Shown here: positions 13,725 to 25,353 of the stretch, piece after piece | Numbering within the stretch: the stretch's first letter is position 1 | Layout: every line of letters begins with the position of its first letter | Origin: Adineta steineri | Taxonomy: Eukaryota; Rotifera; Eurotatoria; Adinetida; Adinetidae | NCBI GenBank assembly: GCA_905250115.1 | Contig: CAJNOI010000006.1 | Span: 534,033-598,032, forward strand | Reading direction: 5' to 3' | Length of the DNA stretch: 64,000 nt | Notes under the pieces: model-generated | What the model was told of the DNA's origin: nothing | Seen by the model: only the letters and a program-made list of their open reading frames with translations | Database searches by the model: none | Program-made: the position numbers and the translations under genes

Positions 13725-15658
13725 TTAGAAAATGATATCTTCATCATCTGATTCATTATGAGAATTGGCTGTTGCTAATGATAATGATCGATTAGTATAT
13801 TTATTTTGTATAATTTCACCCCATAATAAACTTTTTTTACAAGATGGACATGAGCCATCTATGGGAATAATATAATGTTGTTGTGTATTATTAAGAAAAT
13901 ATTTTGATAAACATATAATATGAAATGGTGTAGAACATTTCGGACATGATACATACATTATTGGCTAAAAGAAAATATAGAAAAATTATATTAAGACAGT
14001 CTTATTTTTATCCTATAAATAATACGCCGTTATTCTTCCTTTTTGCCCATTAACCTTAATTATCATAATGCTTGAACACAGACTGTTCCTCTCTAAAAAT
14101 AACTCAAAAGTTCACAATGTTATATTTTCTAGGAAGAAGATACTGACAGATTTAGCTAATTTATCATATACAAAAAATCATGACAAAAGTTGACGTTTCT
14201 CTTTTTTTTTGTCATTATGTTGAAGAATGTCAAATTTAACTTTAGCAGACTACTTAATAAATGAAATATTATAACCGAGGGCAAATCAAAATCTAAAATA
14301 ATATGTAAAGACTAATTTAAATTTCATCTAATACTTAGCCTTAAAAATAATCTTGTTTTTTTGACCAAAAAGTTTGTTTAACCCGTAAAAAAGAACATGT
14401 TCTAAAAAAATGATAGCTAATGATTTTGATAGATAGTTCTGCATGATGAAGTTTTCAAATTAACTGTGTTGGTGTCATTAAACTTATCAAAAGTTAGATA
14501 AACTCAAGAAACAACTTGTTTTCTTCTATCTTATAAGCATCGAAACTTAAGATGAAAGTTAGAAATAGTTGAATCAAAACAAAAGTGCATTGTTTTTTTT
14601 TTGAAAGAGTGCACGCAACAGTGGATATATTATATTTCAATTCTTTAAATATAAATTATGATTAAAAATTTATAGGTCATTCTCATAAAATATCACAGTT
14701 TTTTTCAAGGGAAGAACTATTTCAATTCCAGGCTTTAAACAATTTCAATTTTTAATCATAGACATTTCATATTTTTGAAAACTTCAAAGAGATCTCAAGT
14801 GACTTTCAAAATTTAATTATTAAAAGTCTTTCTATTAGTTTTTGTCAGGCTTTTCTTTGTTGAAAAAGTCTATTTATTATTATTTGAAATTTAACATACC
14901 TGTATATTATCATTACAAAGAGAACAAGACGCAAGCGATTTTGTATCATCATTTTCTGTTGATAAAACTTGATTGTTAATTTTCTTTCGTTTTGATGGTA
15001 TTGTATTTGTATTTTTCGATACATTTATTGGTCCACTTGTTATTGGCATGTGAAATGGTGGGAGTTTTTCTAAGGTTTGTTTTTTATCTGTTAACCATCG
15101 AATTGTAAGTGGTAAACGTGTCCATGGACCAATTGAAAGCATTTCTGCAAGTATTTGTAATTTAAATTTTAAGCTAAATCGTTTAGTTTTAGGTAGATTT
15201 AAATGTTTAAGACGTACAGATTGTTCAGGATTTTGCCATGCCCATTCGAACTAGTTTATTGAAGGAAAAAAGAGAGCATTTATCCTGTAAATTAAATATA
15301 AATACTAACTCGTAATGCAGAAATTTCATTAGGAAAACCATGTACAATTAAAACCATTTCCCTAAATAAATAGAAAGTTTTTTAATTAGACTAAAATTTT
15401 CAAAATTTTGTTTTTCTACCATGGTCCTTTTCCACTTGTTCGTTTAGCGCCACCAAAATCTTTTCCTTTATTATGTTGTTTTATTCGTCGATTAAGATTA
15501 ACAGTAAAACCAATATAAGTTCGACCTTTACATTTTGGATTTAAACTATTTAATAAATAACAACCAAAGAAATTTTCAACTTCAGTATCAGCTATTTGAT
15601 TAAATGATGTTTGTAATGAATTATCAATCGAAACGATTGTTGTCTCATCAGCAGACAT
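13725..15658 (-). CDS. SLX1: structure-specific endonuclease subunit SLX1
   Basis: Four exons, about 290 residues (human SLX1A is 275). The N-terminal GIY-YIG nuclease domain shows [38 protein letters not shown] and, across two junctions, EMVLIVHGF and FEWAWQNP, which carries the catalytic glutamate. The C-terminal RING/PHD-like zinc domain shows CSLCNDN, CPKC..PFHIICL and [16 protein letters not shown]. Family role (known): catalytic subunit with SLX4 that cuts Holliday junctions and flaps in the nucleus. Exon junctions: ..GPW|EM at about 15420/15361, ..ALR|FEW at about 15309/15252, ..DNIQ|PIMY at 14900/13964. The last intron (13965-14899, about 935 nt) is unusually long for this locus and splits the zinc domain. 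The acidic tail ends [10 protein letters not shown]. Confidence 0.95.
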
Positions 15659-17200
15659 CTAAAATTATTCAATTGAAATTTTATACACCCGTTTAAGACT
15701 ATCATAACTATTAACTATTAAAGATTGATTACAAAAGTTATTTATGTAGTCTTTAGCTTAGAAATTTTAATTGAACTCAAAAGTCAGTAATCTTTGAACT
15801 TTATTCCGATAGTTTAGTTTTATTAAGTTATAAGTCAAGAAGTATTTTTTTTACTTAACAATTGGCTGTTTTTAAAAAAAGAAGTACTTGAGAATAATTG
15901 TGATTCTAAAATAGGTTGACTATGATATATTTTTTCAAGATAATAAGTAACAGGAAAAAAACATCCTGTTTTTATCGATTTTCAATAGAGTATGAGATAA
16001 AGATCTATTATTTCGCAGTGTATGTCTATATTATAATTAACTACCGTTTGTTGATCTAGATCATGGAGCAGTTAAGTATCATTTTTTTAGAAAACTATGT
16101 TATATATATATAAATAATGTCATTTATCTAAAATAAATGAATTTAATATCTTGAAAAAAGAAATTTCTAATTTCAGTATTCATAAAGTTCTTTATAAAAA
16201 ATATTTGACAAACCAAAAAGTTTGTGATAATAGTGACTACTTTTGGTACATAGAAAAGTAAGATATAGACTTTTTTTGAATAGACCATATGGTATACAGA
16301 CAGACTGTTTATATTTAATTGTAATTATTAAATAATGGAATCGTCTTAGCTTTTATCAATGATATTCTTCTATGAGAAAATTTAATCATAATATCTTTAC
16401 AATAAAATAGAGATATTCTACGGAAAAAATAAAATGGTGAGTATTAGAAGAAATTATTAAGAGCTATCTAATACTTTGATATTTATTGAAATCTTTATTA
16501 TTAAAAGCATCAATCATAAAGCACATGTCTTCTTCTTCTTTTTGATTATCACATCAAATATATATTTAATATTCTCTTTGTTTCTTTTGAACATTCCTCA
16601 CTCCTACATACACACATAATTCTGGATAGTGTGCCACTCACATCACTAAATAGAAACGTGTTGATATAATACTATAACTCCTTCGGAAATTCATTGGATT
16701 TTTCTTTTCAATGATTATATATTTTTATTCATTGTAATAAAGAGAGAAAAAATCTTATTGGTTCCTATTCGCCATTACCCTCTCTTTTTTATCCATCATC
16801 CGGTATAGTTAATGCGTCAATATTATATTTACCTATTAAATATCTTCTCGAATTTGAGAATACCGAAATGTCCTTGAATAGTTTATTATTCATAGAAAAA
16901 ATTATATATATACGCAATATGTTTAAAATTATTTTTCTATGTATAATCCGAAAATGTCACTACTATGCTTGATATGTCGTTTCTTTCTTCTCTACGAAAT
17001 TTCTTTCTCTGCCTCCTTGTCTGCAATATATTTTCTCTTTTATTTTTTTTTTATAGACTTACATTTTCGATTTCGTCGATCTCCTACACGCGTACTTTAT
17101 TCAACACTAAATATCGTTCGTTTTTCTAACGTACATATTTATACGAGTGTAAAGTCTATTGTGCGTGTGTGATCGACGAGGAGAGCATTCTACTTAGTCT
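15659..17200. other. intergenic region upstream of SLX1 and ODC
   Basis: Divergent promoter region shared by SLX1 (-) and the ODC gene (+). AT-rich with T/A runs. A frame at 16939-17172 is open but T-rich and hydrophobic, without recognisable protein features, and is probably not coding. Nothing else supported. Confidence 0.5.
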
Positions 17201-17331
17201 TTTACAAGACACCGAAAATATTGTCCAAAGTTTGCTACGAATACAAAGGGTGGGGCACTTCTGTTAAGGTATATTGAAATAATTTTTAAATTAACTAAAA
17301 TAATTTTATTTTCATTTTATTAATTAAATAG

Positions 17332-17473
17332 GGCCTTACTTCCGAAAAGTATCTATTTTCGGTTAACGTTTATCCATCATCTGTCTTGCCTGAATTCCCT
17401 TGGAGACCTGGTCCGCTTCGCTAGCACCCGCCACGAGAATTTAATCGCTGAAAAACTCCCTTTTTTCGTTTAC
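17332..17473 (+). other. probable non-coding 5' UTR exon of ODC
   Basis: This 142-nt block is clearly richer in G and C than its surroundings. It is bounded by a good acceptor (AATTAAATAG|GG) and donor (TTTAC|GTAAGTT) and contains no ATG on the sense strand. A likely preceding exon ends at 17268 (TTAAG|GTATATT) and a following one starts at 17536 (TATATAG|TAATTC), also ATG-free until the ODC start at 17609. The pattern fits a multi-exon leader; transcription is inferred. Confidence 0.5.
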
Positions 17474-17608
17474 GTAAGTTGAATATTATTTTATTTTTCG
17501 AAAAAAATTATATTATTATTATTATTCATATATAGTAATTCGACACTTCATATTCAATACAATCAGCACTCCCTCTTTCGTATTATTCTTGCCTAAATAA
17601 AAACAAAA

Positions 17609-19647
17609 ATGCATCTTATAAAAGATAATTCAATTGTTGTCACAAAAACTCAGTTTACAGCTGAAGAATTTATTCAAAAAAAAATCGAACTACTCGTAAG
17701 ACAATAGAAGAACTTTTGTTTATTAATATTCTATGTGTTGAATTTTTGTAGAAAGATGAGGTCGAACCTTTCTTTGCTGTTGATCTTGAAGACGTATGCA
17801 ACAAACATATTCGTTGGCTTACTTCAATGCCTCGTGTAACACCACATTATGGTTAATTAATTACTTAAATCTATTTATATTAAACTCATAGTTTTCTTTT
17901 CATTTTTATTTCTAGCTGTTAAATGTAACGATGATACAAATATTATTAAATTACTTGCTTATCTTGGCGCTGGCTTTGATTGTGCAAGCAAAGTAAATTT
18001 ATTTTATTTTCCATAGTTTCCTTATTATATACATTTCGATATTTTTGTCAAATAGGGAGAAATGAAAAAGGTCATGGATTTAGGTGTATCAGGTTAGTAA
18101 ATGTCATCTATTTTATATTTTGTTTTTGTAATTATTAAAAATATGTTTAGCTGATCGAATAATTTATGCTAATCCATGCAAACAATCATCCTATATACGT
18201 TATGCACAAGAAGTTGGCGTTGAAGTTATGACATTTGATAATGAACAAGAATTAATGAAAATTAAACAAGTATATCCAAATGCAAAGTAAATAATTATTT
18301 CATTTAATCATCAATTATTTATTATATTTTGATTTTATTAGACTTGTATTACGTATTGTAACTGATGATTCTAATGCTGTTTGCCGTTTTTCAATGAAAT
18401 TTGGTGCTGATTTAAAAACAGCATTTAAATTAGTTGAAAAAGCTCAAGAAATCAACATGGAAGTCATTGGTGTTAGTTTCCATTGTGGTAGTGGACAAAT
18501 GACAAGCAAAGCATTTGTTGATGCAATTCAAAATGCACGAACATTGATGAGCTATGGAATTAAATTAGGTTTTGATATGAATCTTCTTGATATTGGTGGT
18601 GGTTATCCAGGAAATCTTGGAACTGAAGATTATTTTGCTGAAATTGCCGCTGCTGTTAATAAAGCACTTGATGAACATTTTCCAGATGATGGAAATATTA
18701 GAATTATTGCCGAACCTGGTCGATATTATGTTGCTTCATCATATACATTAGCAACTAATGTTATTGCTTCACGTGAAATGGTCGATGCAGGTTTGTTTAT
18801 TTACGAGAGCAAAAGATACATTAGGAAATTACTTTTTTTTCTATACAACAGAAACGGGTAATTCAAAATATATGTATTACATCAACGATGGTGTTTATGG
18901 TTCATTCAATTGTGTTCTCTACGATCACTATGTACCTACACCAAGCCTCTTTGCTAAGGTTAATAATATATATATATATATACAGTTTCTAATCTTTTAA
19001 TATATTTTATTTTATATACAGAATGATTCAAACGAAAAACATACAACATCAATCTGGGGACCAACATGTGATGGTCTTGATTGTATCAATCAATCGATTG
19101 AATTACCAAAATTAGCTATTGGTGATTGGATATATTGGAAAAATATGGGTGCATATACAATATCAGCAGCTGTTCAATTTAATGGACTTCCATATGGCAA
19201 ACCAATTTACTTTATGTCCAAACAATTCTGGTACGTAGTGATAACTTATATAGTTGAATTGCATATAACGAACGTAAGGAAAGGACCTATGTTCGAATCT
19301 GATTGGCGGTGATGATGTTTTAATCCGTTACGCAGTTTTCACTCGAATTTCTCACATGTGAGGCCAGTCATTTTACAAAAATGCCTTCCATGGAAGTCTG
19401 AGCCAATCTATTTTATAAAAAAAACTTTTCCGAAAATTCATTTTTATTAAAAATAAATTTTTGTTTTTTCGTTTGTTTTAGGGATACAGTCAAAGCTGCA
19501 TTTCAAACTGTTCCACGAAAATATCAAGTTGAAACATCAGCTACTCGTGTGAATTCATCGGATTGTTCGTATGAAATTGAAGATGATATGTTACCTTGGA
19601 TACCTGAAGATTTTGCTGAAGATACAACAGTTGTTACTATTCAATGA
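17609..19647 (+). CDS. ODC1: ornithine decarboxylase
   Basis: Nine coding exons, about 455 residues (human 461). Converts ornithine to putrescine with PLP, the entry step of polyamine synthesis, in the cytosol. Visible features: the PLP lysine motif [23 protein letters not shown], the phosphate-binding [29 protein letters not shown], and the catalytic cysteine in [11 protein letters not shown], followed by [13 protein letters not shown]. Having both the Lys and Cys argues for an active enzyme rather than an antizyme inhibitor. The frame break after EMVDA is explained by a short intron (about 18790-18851) that joins to [10 protein letters not shown]. The C-terminal tail (after about residue 400) is acidic and diverged from the mammalian degron. 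The last intron (about 19231-19481) is enlarged by a SINE-like segment. Confidence 0.97.
19240..19440 (+). mobile_element. possible tRNA-derived SINE remnant in ODC intron
   Basis: Inside the last ODC intron, which is about 250 nt whereas neighbouring introns are about 60. A perfect RNA polymerase III B-box consensus (GTTCGAATC, about 19291) is preceded about 40 nt upstream by an A-box-like TAGTTGAATTGC. A less AT-rich body follows and the segment closes with an A-rich stretch (ATAAAAAAAAC). This layout is typical of tRNA-headed SINEs. No second copy was found in the window, so the call is tentative. Confidence 0.4.
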
Positions 19648-21877
19648 TCAATAGAAAAAAAAGGCTTTTTTTTCTTTTCTCTCTTCCTAAACTTTTCAAC
19701 TTCCACTCAGATAAACAACGAATATAATGATGTCGTTAATTAATATTCTTCATCCTATGCTGTTTGGATTGAATATGAAGTGTCGAATTCGTCCTTCCTA
19801 TTTCCTATCCCGTCCCAAAAAAAAATACAGGTCTATTGTCCTTCTTTTCTTATCGGGGATTTTTTTTTCTCTTTTATTTTCAAATTTTTCTTTCTTTAAG
19901 GTTATGTTGTTCGTTTCGTTTCTATTATTTTTTTTCCTTTTTCTTGGTTTTTTTAAATTAGGTTTTCACATCTAAAGCAGTAAAAAAGCAAACCAAAACA
20001 GTGTGTTCTACTGCAGTACACATTTGATAAAAAAAATAAGATCTTAACAGTTTATTGTTTCATTTTTTTCTATTGGTTCTGCTATTATGTTTTTCGCCTT
20101 TATCTATCTATCTATCTATCTTTTTTTCTCGTTCGTTTGTTATTCTCAGTATTATTATTATTCTTTATCATCTCTGGAACAAATAAAAGAACAAAAATAT
20201 CTATATTTGATAAAGTATTTTATTTCTTGTTATTGACATAGATACACGTACTATAATACAGATAAATATAATATTTATGATGTACGTAGATAAATTTAGT
20301 TTGTTATTCTTTGTTCAGACATTGAATACAAAAAAGACTGATTCAAGTCTGTTAACAGACATTGTTTTGATTGCAAAATGAACGTAGGAGTAAGAGCTTG
20401 TTTCTTTTTCTGTCTGGAAAATATTGTATTTATGTGCGTCATCAATATGTTTATTCAAAAGTTCGTCAGTGCAATAAAAATAGTTTTCTTATACAAGATA
20501 ATTTAGTATGATAAAAATCATTTTCTGAAGAGAAAAATAAATACTTCAATCTAAGTTTTTTATGAATGATTTTTCTTTGTTAAGTATGCTAATACTTTAA
20601 TCTCTAGTACTGTTCATATCTCATTATTTATAATCAATAACATGTAAACAAAAATAACTTCGTTATTATTGTAATTGTGAATTATAATATTAATGCGCAG
20701 TTATATGATATTTGAAATATTTGACATAAAATCATGAAATGATAAAGTATATAACAAATATTTTTATGAATGACGCATATGAGGCATCTGGTTTGTTTTT
20801 GATAGATAGCATATGTTGTTTTTTATATGAATCAAGGTAAAAGAATGCATCAGATGAAAACGAAGAAAATAATGTGTATTATGTTGATATCTTTATTTAT
20901 ATGTGATAGCTCATTAAAAAAATCTGGTTGTAATAAGTATAGATACTGTTGGGGAATTACAATAAACTATAAAAATAAATTTGTAGTTGTAAACTAAATA
21001 TTACATCAATGTAATGATAAATTATATTGAAAATTCTCTTTTTTTTTGTATACATTATCGAAATAAAAATATCTATATCACTTGTAAAGTTTTAATTTAT
21101 TCGTAGTGTTCTTATTATTTGATATCAAAATGAAGAACACGGGTGGTATCAGTATACTTCAAGATACATAACATTCTAATATTGATGTTCGTAATGAGTT
21201 CAGTGAAGTACGATTATTTTGAAATATATATATTCGATACTCTCATAGCATCATTATTGAATAATATATCATTACATTTTTACTTACATATTTATTCTAT
21301 CTACAAAAGATACAAATGCTTTTCGTATTATTTTGTTCTAGCATTGAAATTTATAAAACTTGGTTAATATTCTATTTTAAATAAGTTTTGCATACAAGTA
21401 TTGAGATTTGATAATTTTAGCATCCAAAAATGCTACTATAGATGCGATCAATATTACTTTGCTATAAATGAAGATCAACGATTAATGTATGAATTCATAA
21501 CAGTCTAAACAAAAGAAACAGTAAGTTCATAGAAACTCCGAAGTATTCGAGAAATAAGGAGACTCAGAGAGAAGTTCTTTGAATGTAAAATATCCTTTCC
21601 CTTCTCGTTTTAATATATGATTGATAATTTCTTAATAATCATTACAAACTTAAAACAATTGAGGAAAAAGGCTTATTAATGGTAAAAAAAATTTAGTTTA
21701 TTCGATGAGATCATAACGCTAGAATGAAAAATTATGACTAACTTCATCTATTACTGACCTCTTTTGCGTACCTGTGTGTTGTAGTGTTTTTCTTTCCTCA
21801 GAGGTATTACTAAGAATAATAAAAAGAATCATGTCGGACATATAATTTTATTTTATTGCAATAAAAACAAACGAAAA
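19648..21877. other. ODC 3' region and intergenic DNA
   Basis: The first 550 nt are T-rich and probably ODC 3' UTR, with an AATAAA signal near 20184. A (TATC)n microsatellite lies at about 20101-20120. The remainder to IFT46 is AT-rich with no supported gene; open frames at 19727-19975 and 21143-21367 are T-rich and look fortuitous. Confidence 0.5.
20101..20120. repeat. (TATC)n microsatellite
   Basis: Five perfect tandem copies of TATC followed by a T run. Confidence 0.9.
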
Positions 21878-23728
21878 ATGAGTGATGATGAAGATGAAGT
21901 AAGTTCAATTATCTAAAAGAAATGAAACAATTAACATTTTTCCAAATCGTATTTAGCCTCGTATGGTCCATGACCAACATTATGATGAATCTATGGATGT
22001 AAGAAATCTATGAATGATATTTTTTTACTACAATATTTTATGTTTTAAAGGTTGGTGATGGAGAAGATGTAACTAGTGTGTACACACCACAAACAAGTAG
22101 TCGACGACCTGCAGGTTTGTATTAAATTTTAAATAAAACATTTATTCTAATACAAAGTAATATATTTGAAATATCAAAGGTCAAGGCTCACCACGCGGTG
22201 GTCTTAAACGTGCAAAAATTCTTTCTATTCCAGGTTTTTTTTCACTGTTAGATATTGTAAATAATGTGACACGTATTTAAATATTGTCTTGTGTAAAAAA
22301 ATTAATTATTTCGAGGATAGGATCTAAATTTCTCTTAGATGGTTCTACTTCAAATTTTTTAGCACCGGATACTACTATGCCTACTGCAGGAATGAGAGTT
22401 CCTCATGGACAACTAGCTCATCATCTACAAAATGATAGCCCAGATGATAGTCCTCGAGTATGTATTCTCTATTCTAAAATAATTTTCATTATTAATTATA
22501 TAATAGAGTGGTGAAAATGATGAGACACAAGGTGATTCAGAATCTGATCCAGATTCATCGCAAGCATTACATGGTGGTGGCGGTGGTCAAAAAGAATATA
22601 AAGCACCTGATCCAAATGCATACGATCCAAAAATGTATCGAGACTTACCAGTATCAGCAGAAATTAAGGATTTATTTAAATATATTGAAAAGTAATGAAC
22701 GATGTCGTCTTGTTGGTTCTTTTCAAAAACGTTTAATTTAGATATCAACCACAAGATATTATACTGGAAACAAAATTAAAACCATTTATTCCAGAATTTG
22801 TTCCAGCTATTGGCGATATTGATGCTTTTCTTAAAGTAAATATAATTTGTCTTACAAAAAAACTGTAATAGAAAAGTGTGTTCCTTTTCAATAAAGGTAC
22901 CTCGACCTGATGGAAAAGAAGATTTACTTGGTCTTACTGTACTTGATGAACCATCATCACGACAAAGCGATCCACATGTGCTTAGTCTTCAAATGCGTTA
23001 TACATCCAAACAACCCATGGCAACAAGTGTACCAAGTGTAAGAAAAAGAAGAAGAATTATCTATTTTTATCTTCTTTTTTTTTCATTAATATAAGAATGT
23101 CAGAAGTGTTACAAATGCCGACAAAAATCCAAAAGCAATCGAAGAATGGGTTCATAATATTAGTAAATTACAAAAAAGTAAAACAGTTGATACTGTTCAA
23201 TATAGAAAGTATGTTCGTCATCAAAATAAAAGATATATAAATCATGAAAATTATCTTCTAGGCCTATGCCAGATGTTGATAATTTAATGCAAGAATGGCC
23301 AACACAATTTGAAGAATTACTTAAAGAGGTTTTTTTCTGATATGTTTATATTAAATAATCTATGTTATCATTTTATTAGGTATCTGTACCACCTGCTGAT
23401 ATTGATACTGATTTATCGACATATACAGATATTGCATGTTGTATGTTAAAATTTATTTTTTAAGAATTCTTTAATCCTTTTTTTTCTAATGTTTGATTAT
23501 AGCACTTCTGGATATTCCTGTATATGAATCTCGTATTCAATCATTGCATGCTTTATTTACGCTTTATCTTGGATTTAAAAATTCCGAAGTAAGGATAATT
23601 TTAAAAAAAAACTATCGATTAAAATTTGTTGACTTTTCTAGCATTTCAAAGCAATGATGAATGTATCAGATTTACCAATACGTCGAGATGGAAATAATCA
23701 TGAAGCTGACCAAATGTTTATTGATTAA
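21878..23728 (+). CDS. IFT46: intraflagellar transport protein 46
   Basis: About eleven small exons, roughly 375 residues. IFT46 is a core subunit of the IFT-B train that carries cargo into cilia. The acidic start MSDDEDE (ATG 21878) leads into a low-complexity N-terminal third (Gly, Ser, Asp, His), then the conserved IFT46 domain: DLPVSAEIKDLFKYIEKYQPQ, LETKLKPFIPEFVPAIGDID, FLKVPRPDGKEDLLGL, VLDEPSSRQSDP, NPKAIEEWV, KPMPDVDNLMQEWP, FEELLKEV, LLDIPVYESRIQSLHALF and FKNSEHFKAM. Exon ends join in frame with short GT-AG introns, for example IEK|YQPQ at about 22691/22741. A polyadenylation-type AATAAA follows at about 23780. Indicates a ciliated animal cell. Confidence 0.97.
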
Positions 23729-25148
23729 TACTATTATATTATGTTTATATTGTTATTGTCGCTTTTTTCAATTGAAAAAATAAAGGTTCATTTTTCTATC
23801 ATTTATGCATAAAAAAGAAAATGATGAAAAATTTGAAATAAATCTAAAGATTTTCAATCAAAGTTTCAGATTCCAGACAGATTTACTACTAATAGTAGTA
23901 TTAGTATATGAACGAAATCGTAAAAAATCTATATCGATAATATAAATTCCAACTAAACCATATGATATGTCTTCGTTTTGTTACATTAGAAAGAAAAAAT
24001 TCTATGACAGATTGCGATTAGACTATTTGCACTGGTAATTGCAACAGAAATAGTTGAATAGTCTTGTCAATAATGTGTTGTTAGCATGAAGTATTTCAAA
24101 GCTTCGAAGCGCGAAAAGCGTTTTTCATTCTCTATAATCAAAATAATTACAAATAGATATCACTCTCATGCTGCATAAATCAAAGATAGACTAGACATGC
24201 TATTTAGAAAAAATAGCGCGGACTTAATCAACTATATTTTCTATTCGAATCTCTCTCTTTCTCTATATTACTGATATAATTTATCTAAAAGAAATAAAAA
24301 CGTTGATAAAATTTGTCTATTTAAAGATTATTAAAAATCAATCTTATATAAGTATGATAAAAATTACATGATTATATTGAGCAAGTGTCAAGTATTTTAT
24401 AGAATAAACATCATTTTAATCTTAATCTAATCTTTTCAAAAGCTATTTAATTAGACATTGAATGATCAACTAGCGACCTCTCTCAAATTTAAATCATTAT
24501 GAAAAAAAACTTATTGAAAAAAAAATCTTGTTTAAATCTCTTATTTCATCTTTGAATTCTCTTTTGAATTCAATTTAATTCTAATAGTAAAATATAAAAA
24601 TAATTGTTTGTTCAAAAGAGTATCCATCCAATATATACCTTTTGAATATTCAATCGATCCTTGGAAACATTCTCTATGTACATGACTCTTTCTGTCTTTT
24701 TCTTTTTGCTCATATTATTTAGATAAACTTTGTTTTAATTATGGGAGAAAAATTAAAAATAAACAATGATTTATCAAATAAAGATTTTGTCTTTTATACA
24801 TTTTATTCCTTCTTTTTCAGACATTCATAATGATCGATATTGTCCATTCTTTCCGTCCTTTATTATTTTGTTTTATAAATAATGTTATTATATATCAATT
24901 ATAATTTATCTTTATCGATTATTTCTATTAATCATTATCGAAGTAAGAATATTTTTTTTCAAATATCATTTCTTTCTCTATCATCATCCTTATACATATT
25001 ACCTCTAACCTAAAAGAAGAAGAGAAAAAGAAGAAAAAAAAAAGTTTCGAAGGCAAAAAAAAAGTAGAAGAAAAAAAAAGAAAAGGACGGCAGCCTCAAT
25101 GGATGAGAGAAAGAGAACATGCATTTTCTCTTTTATGTAATATTGAAC

Positions 25149-25180
<32 letters not shown>

Positions 25181-25353
25181 TTGAATATTTAACAAGAGGA
25201 ATCATACGATGAACAAATCGTCATTCATTCGTTTTTTTTCTTCTTATTCAGATTCTATGGCATCGATCGAATGAAGAAAAGAGAGGTGATACAATAAATT
25301 CATATTAAATTTTTTGTCTTCTTCTTCATTATTATCGAAAAACTTTTTTCGTA
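23729..25353. other. intergenic region and CK1-gamma leader
   Basis: AT-rich DNA with no supported gene. Near the right end there are polypurine stretches (about 25015-25085), a GT-rich microsatellite (25149-25180), and a splice-acceptor-like TTCTTATTCAG at about 25241-25251 that may end a 5' UTR intron of the kinase gene. Confidence 0.5.
25149..25180. repeat. (GT)n / GTAT microsatellite
   Basis: Run of GT dinucleotides decaying into GTAT units, about 170 nt upstream of the kinase start codon. Confidence 0.85.

Noticed and set aside
18790..18851. Apparent frameshift in ornithine decarboxylase
   Set aside because: A GT..AG intron of about 62 nt restores the conserved [13 protein letters not shown] in frame, so the gene is intact.
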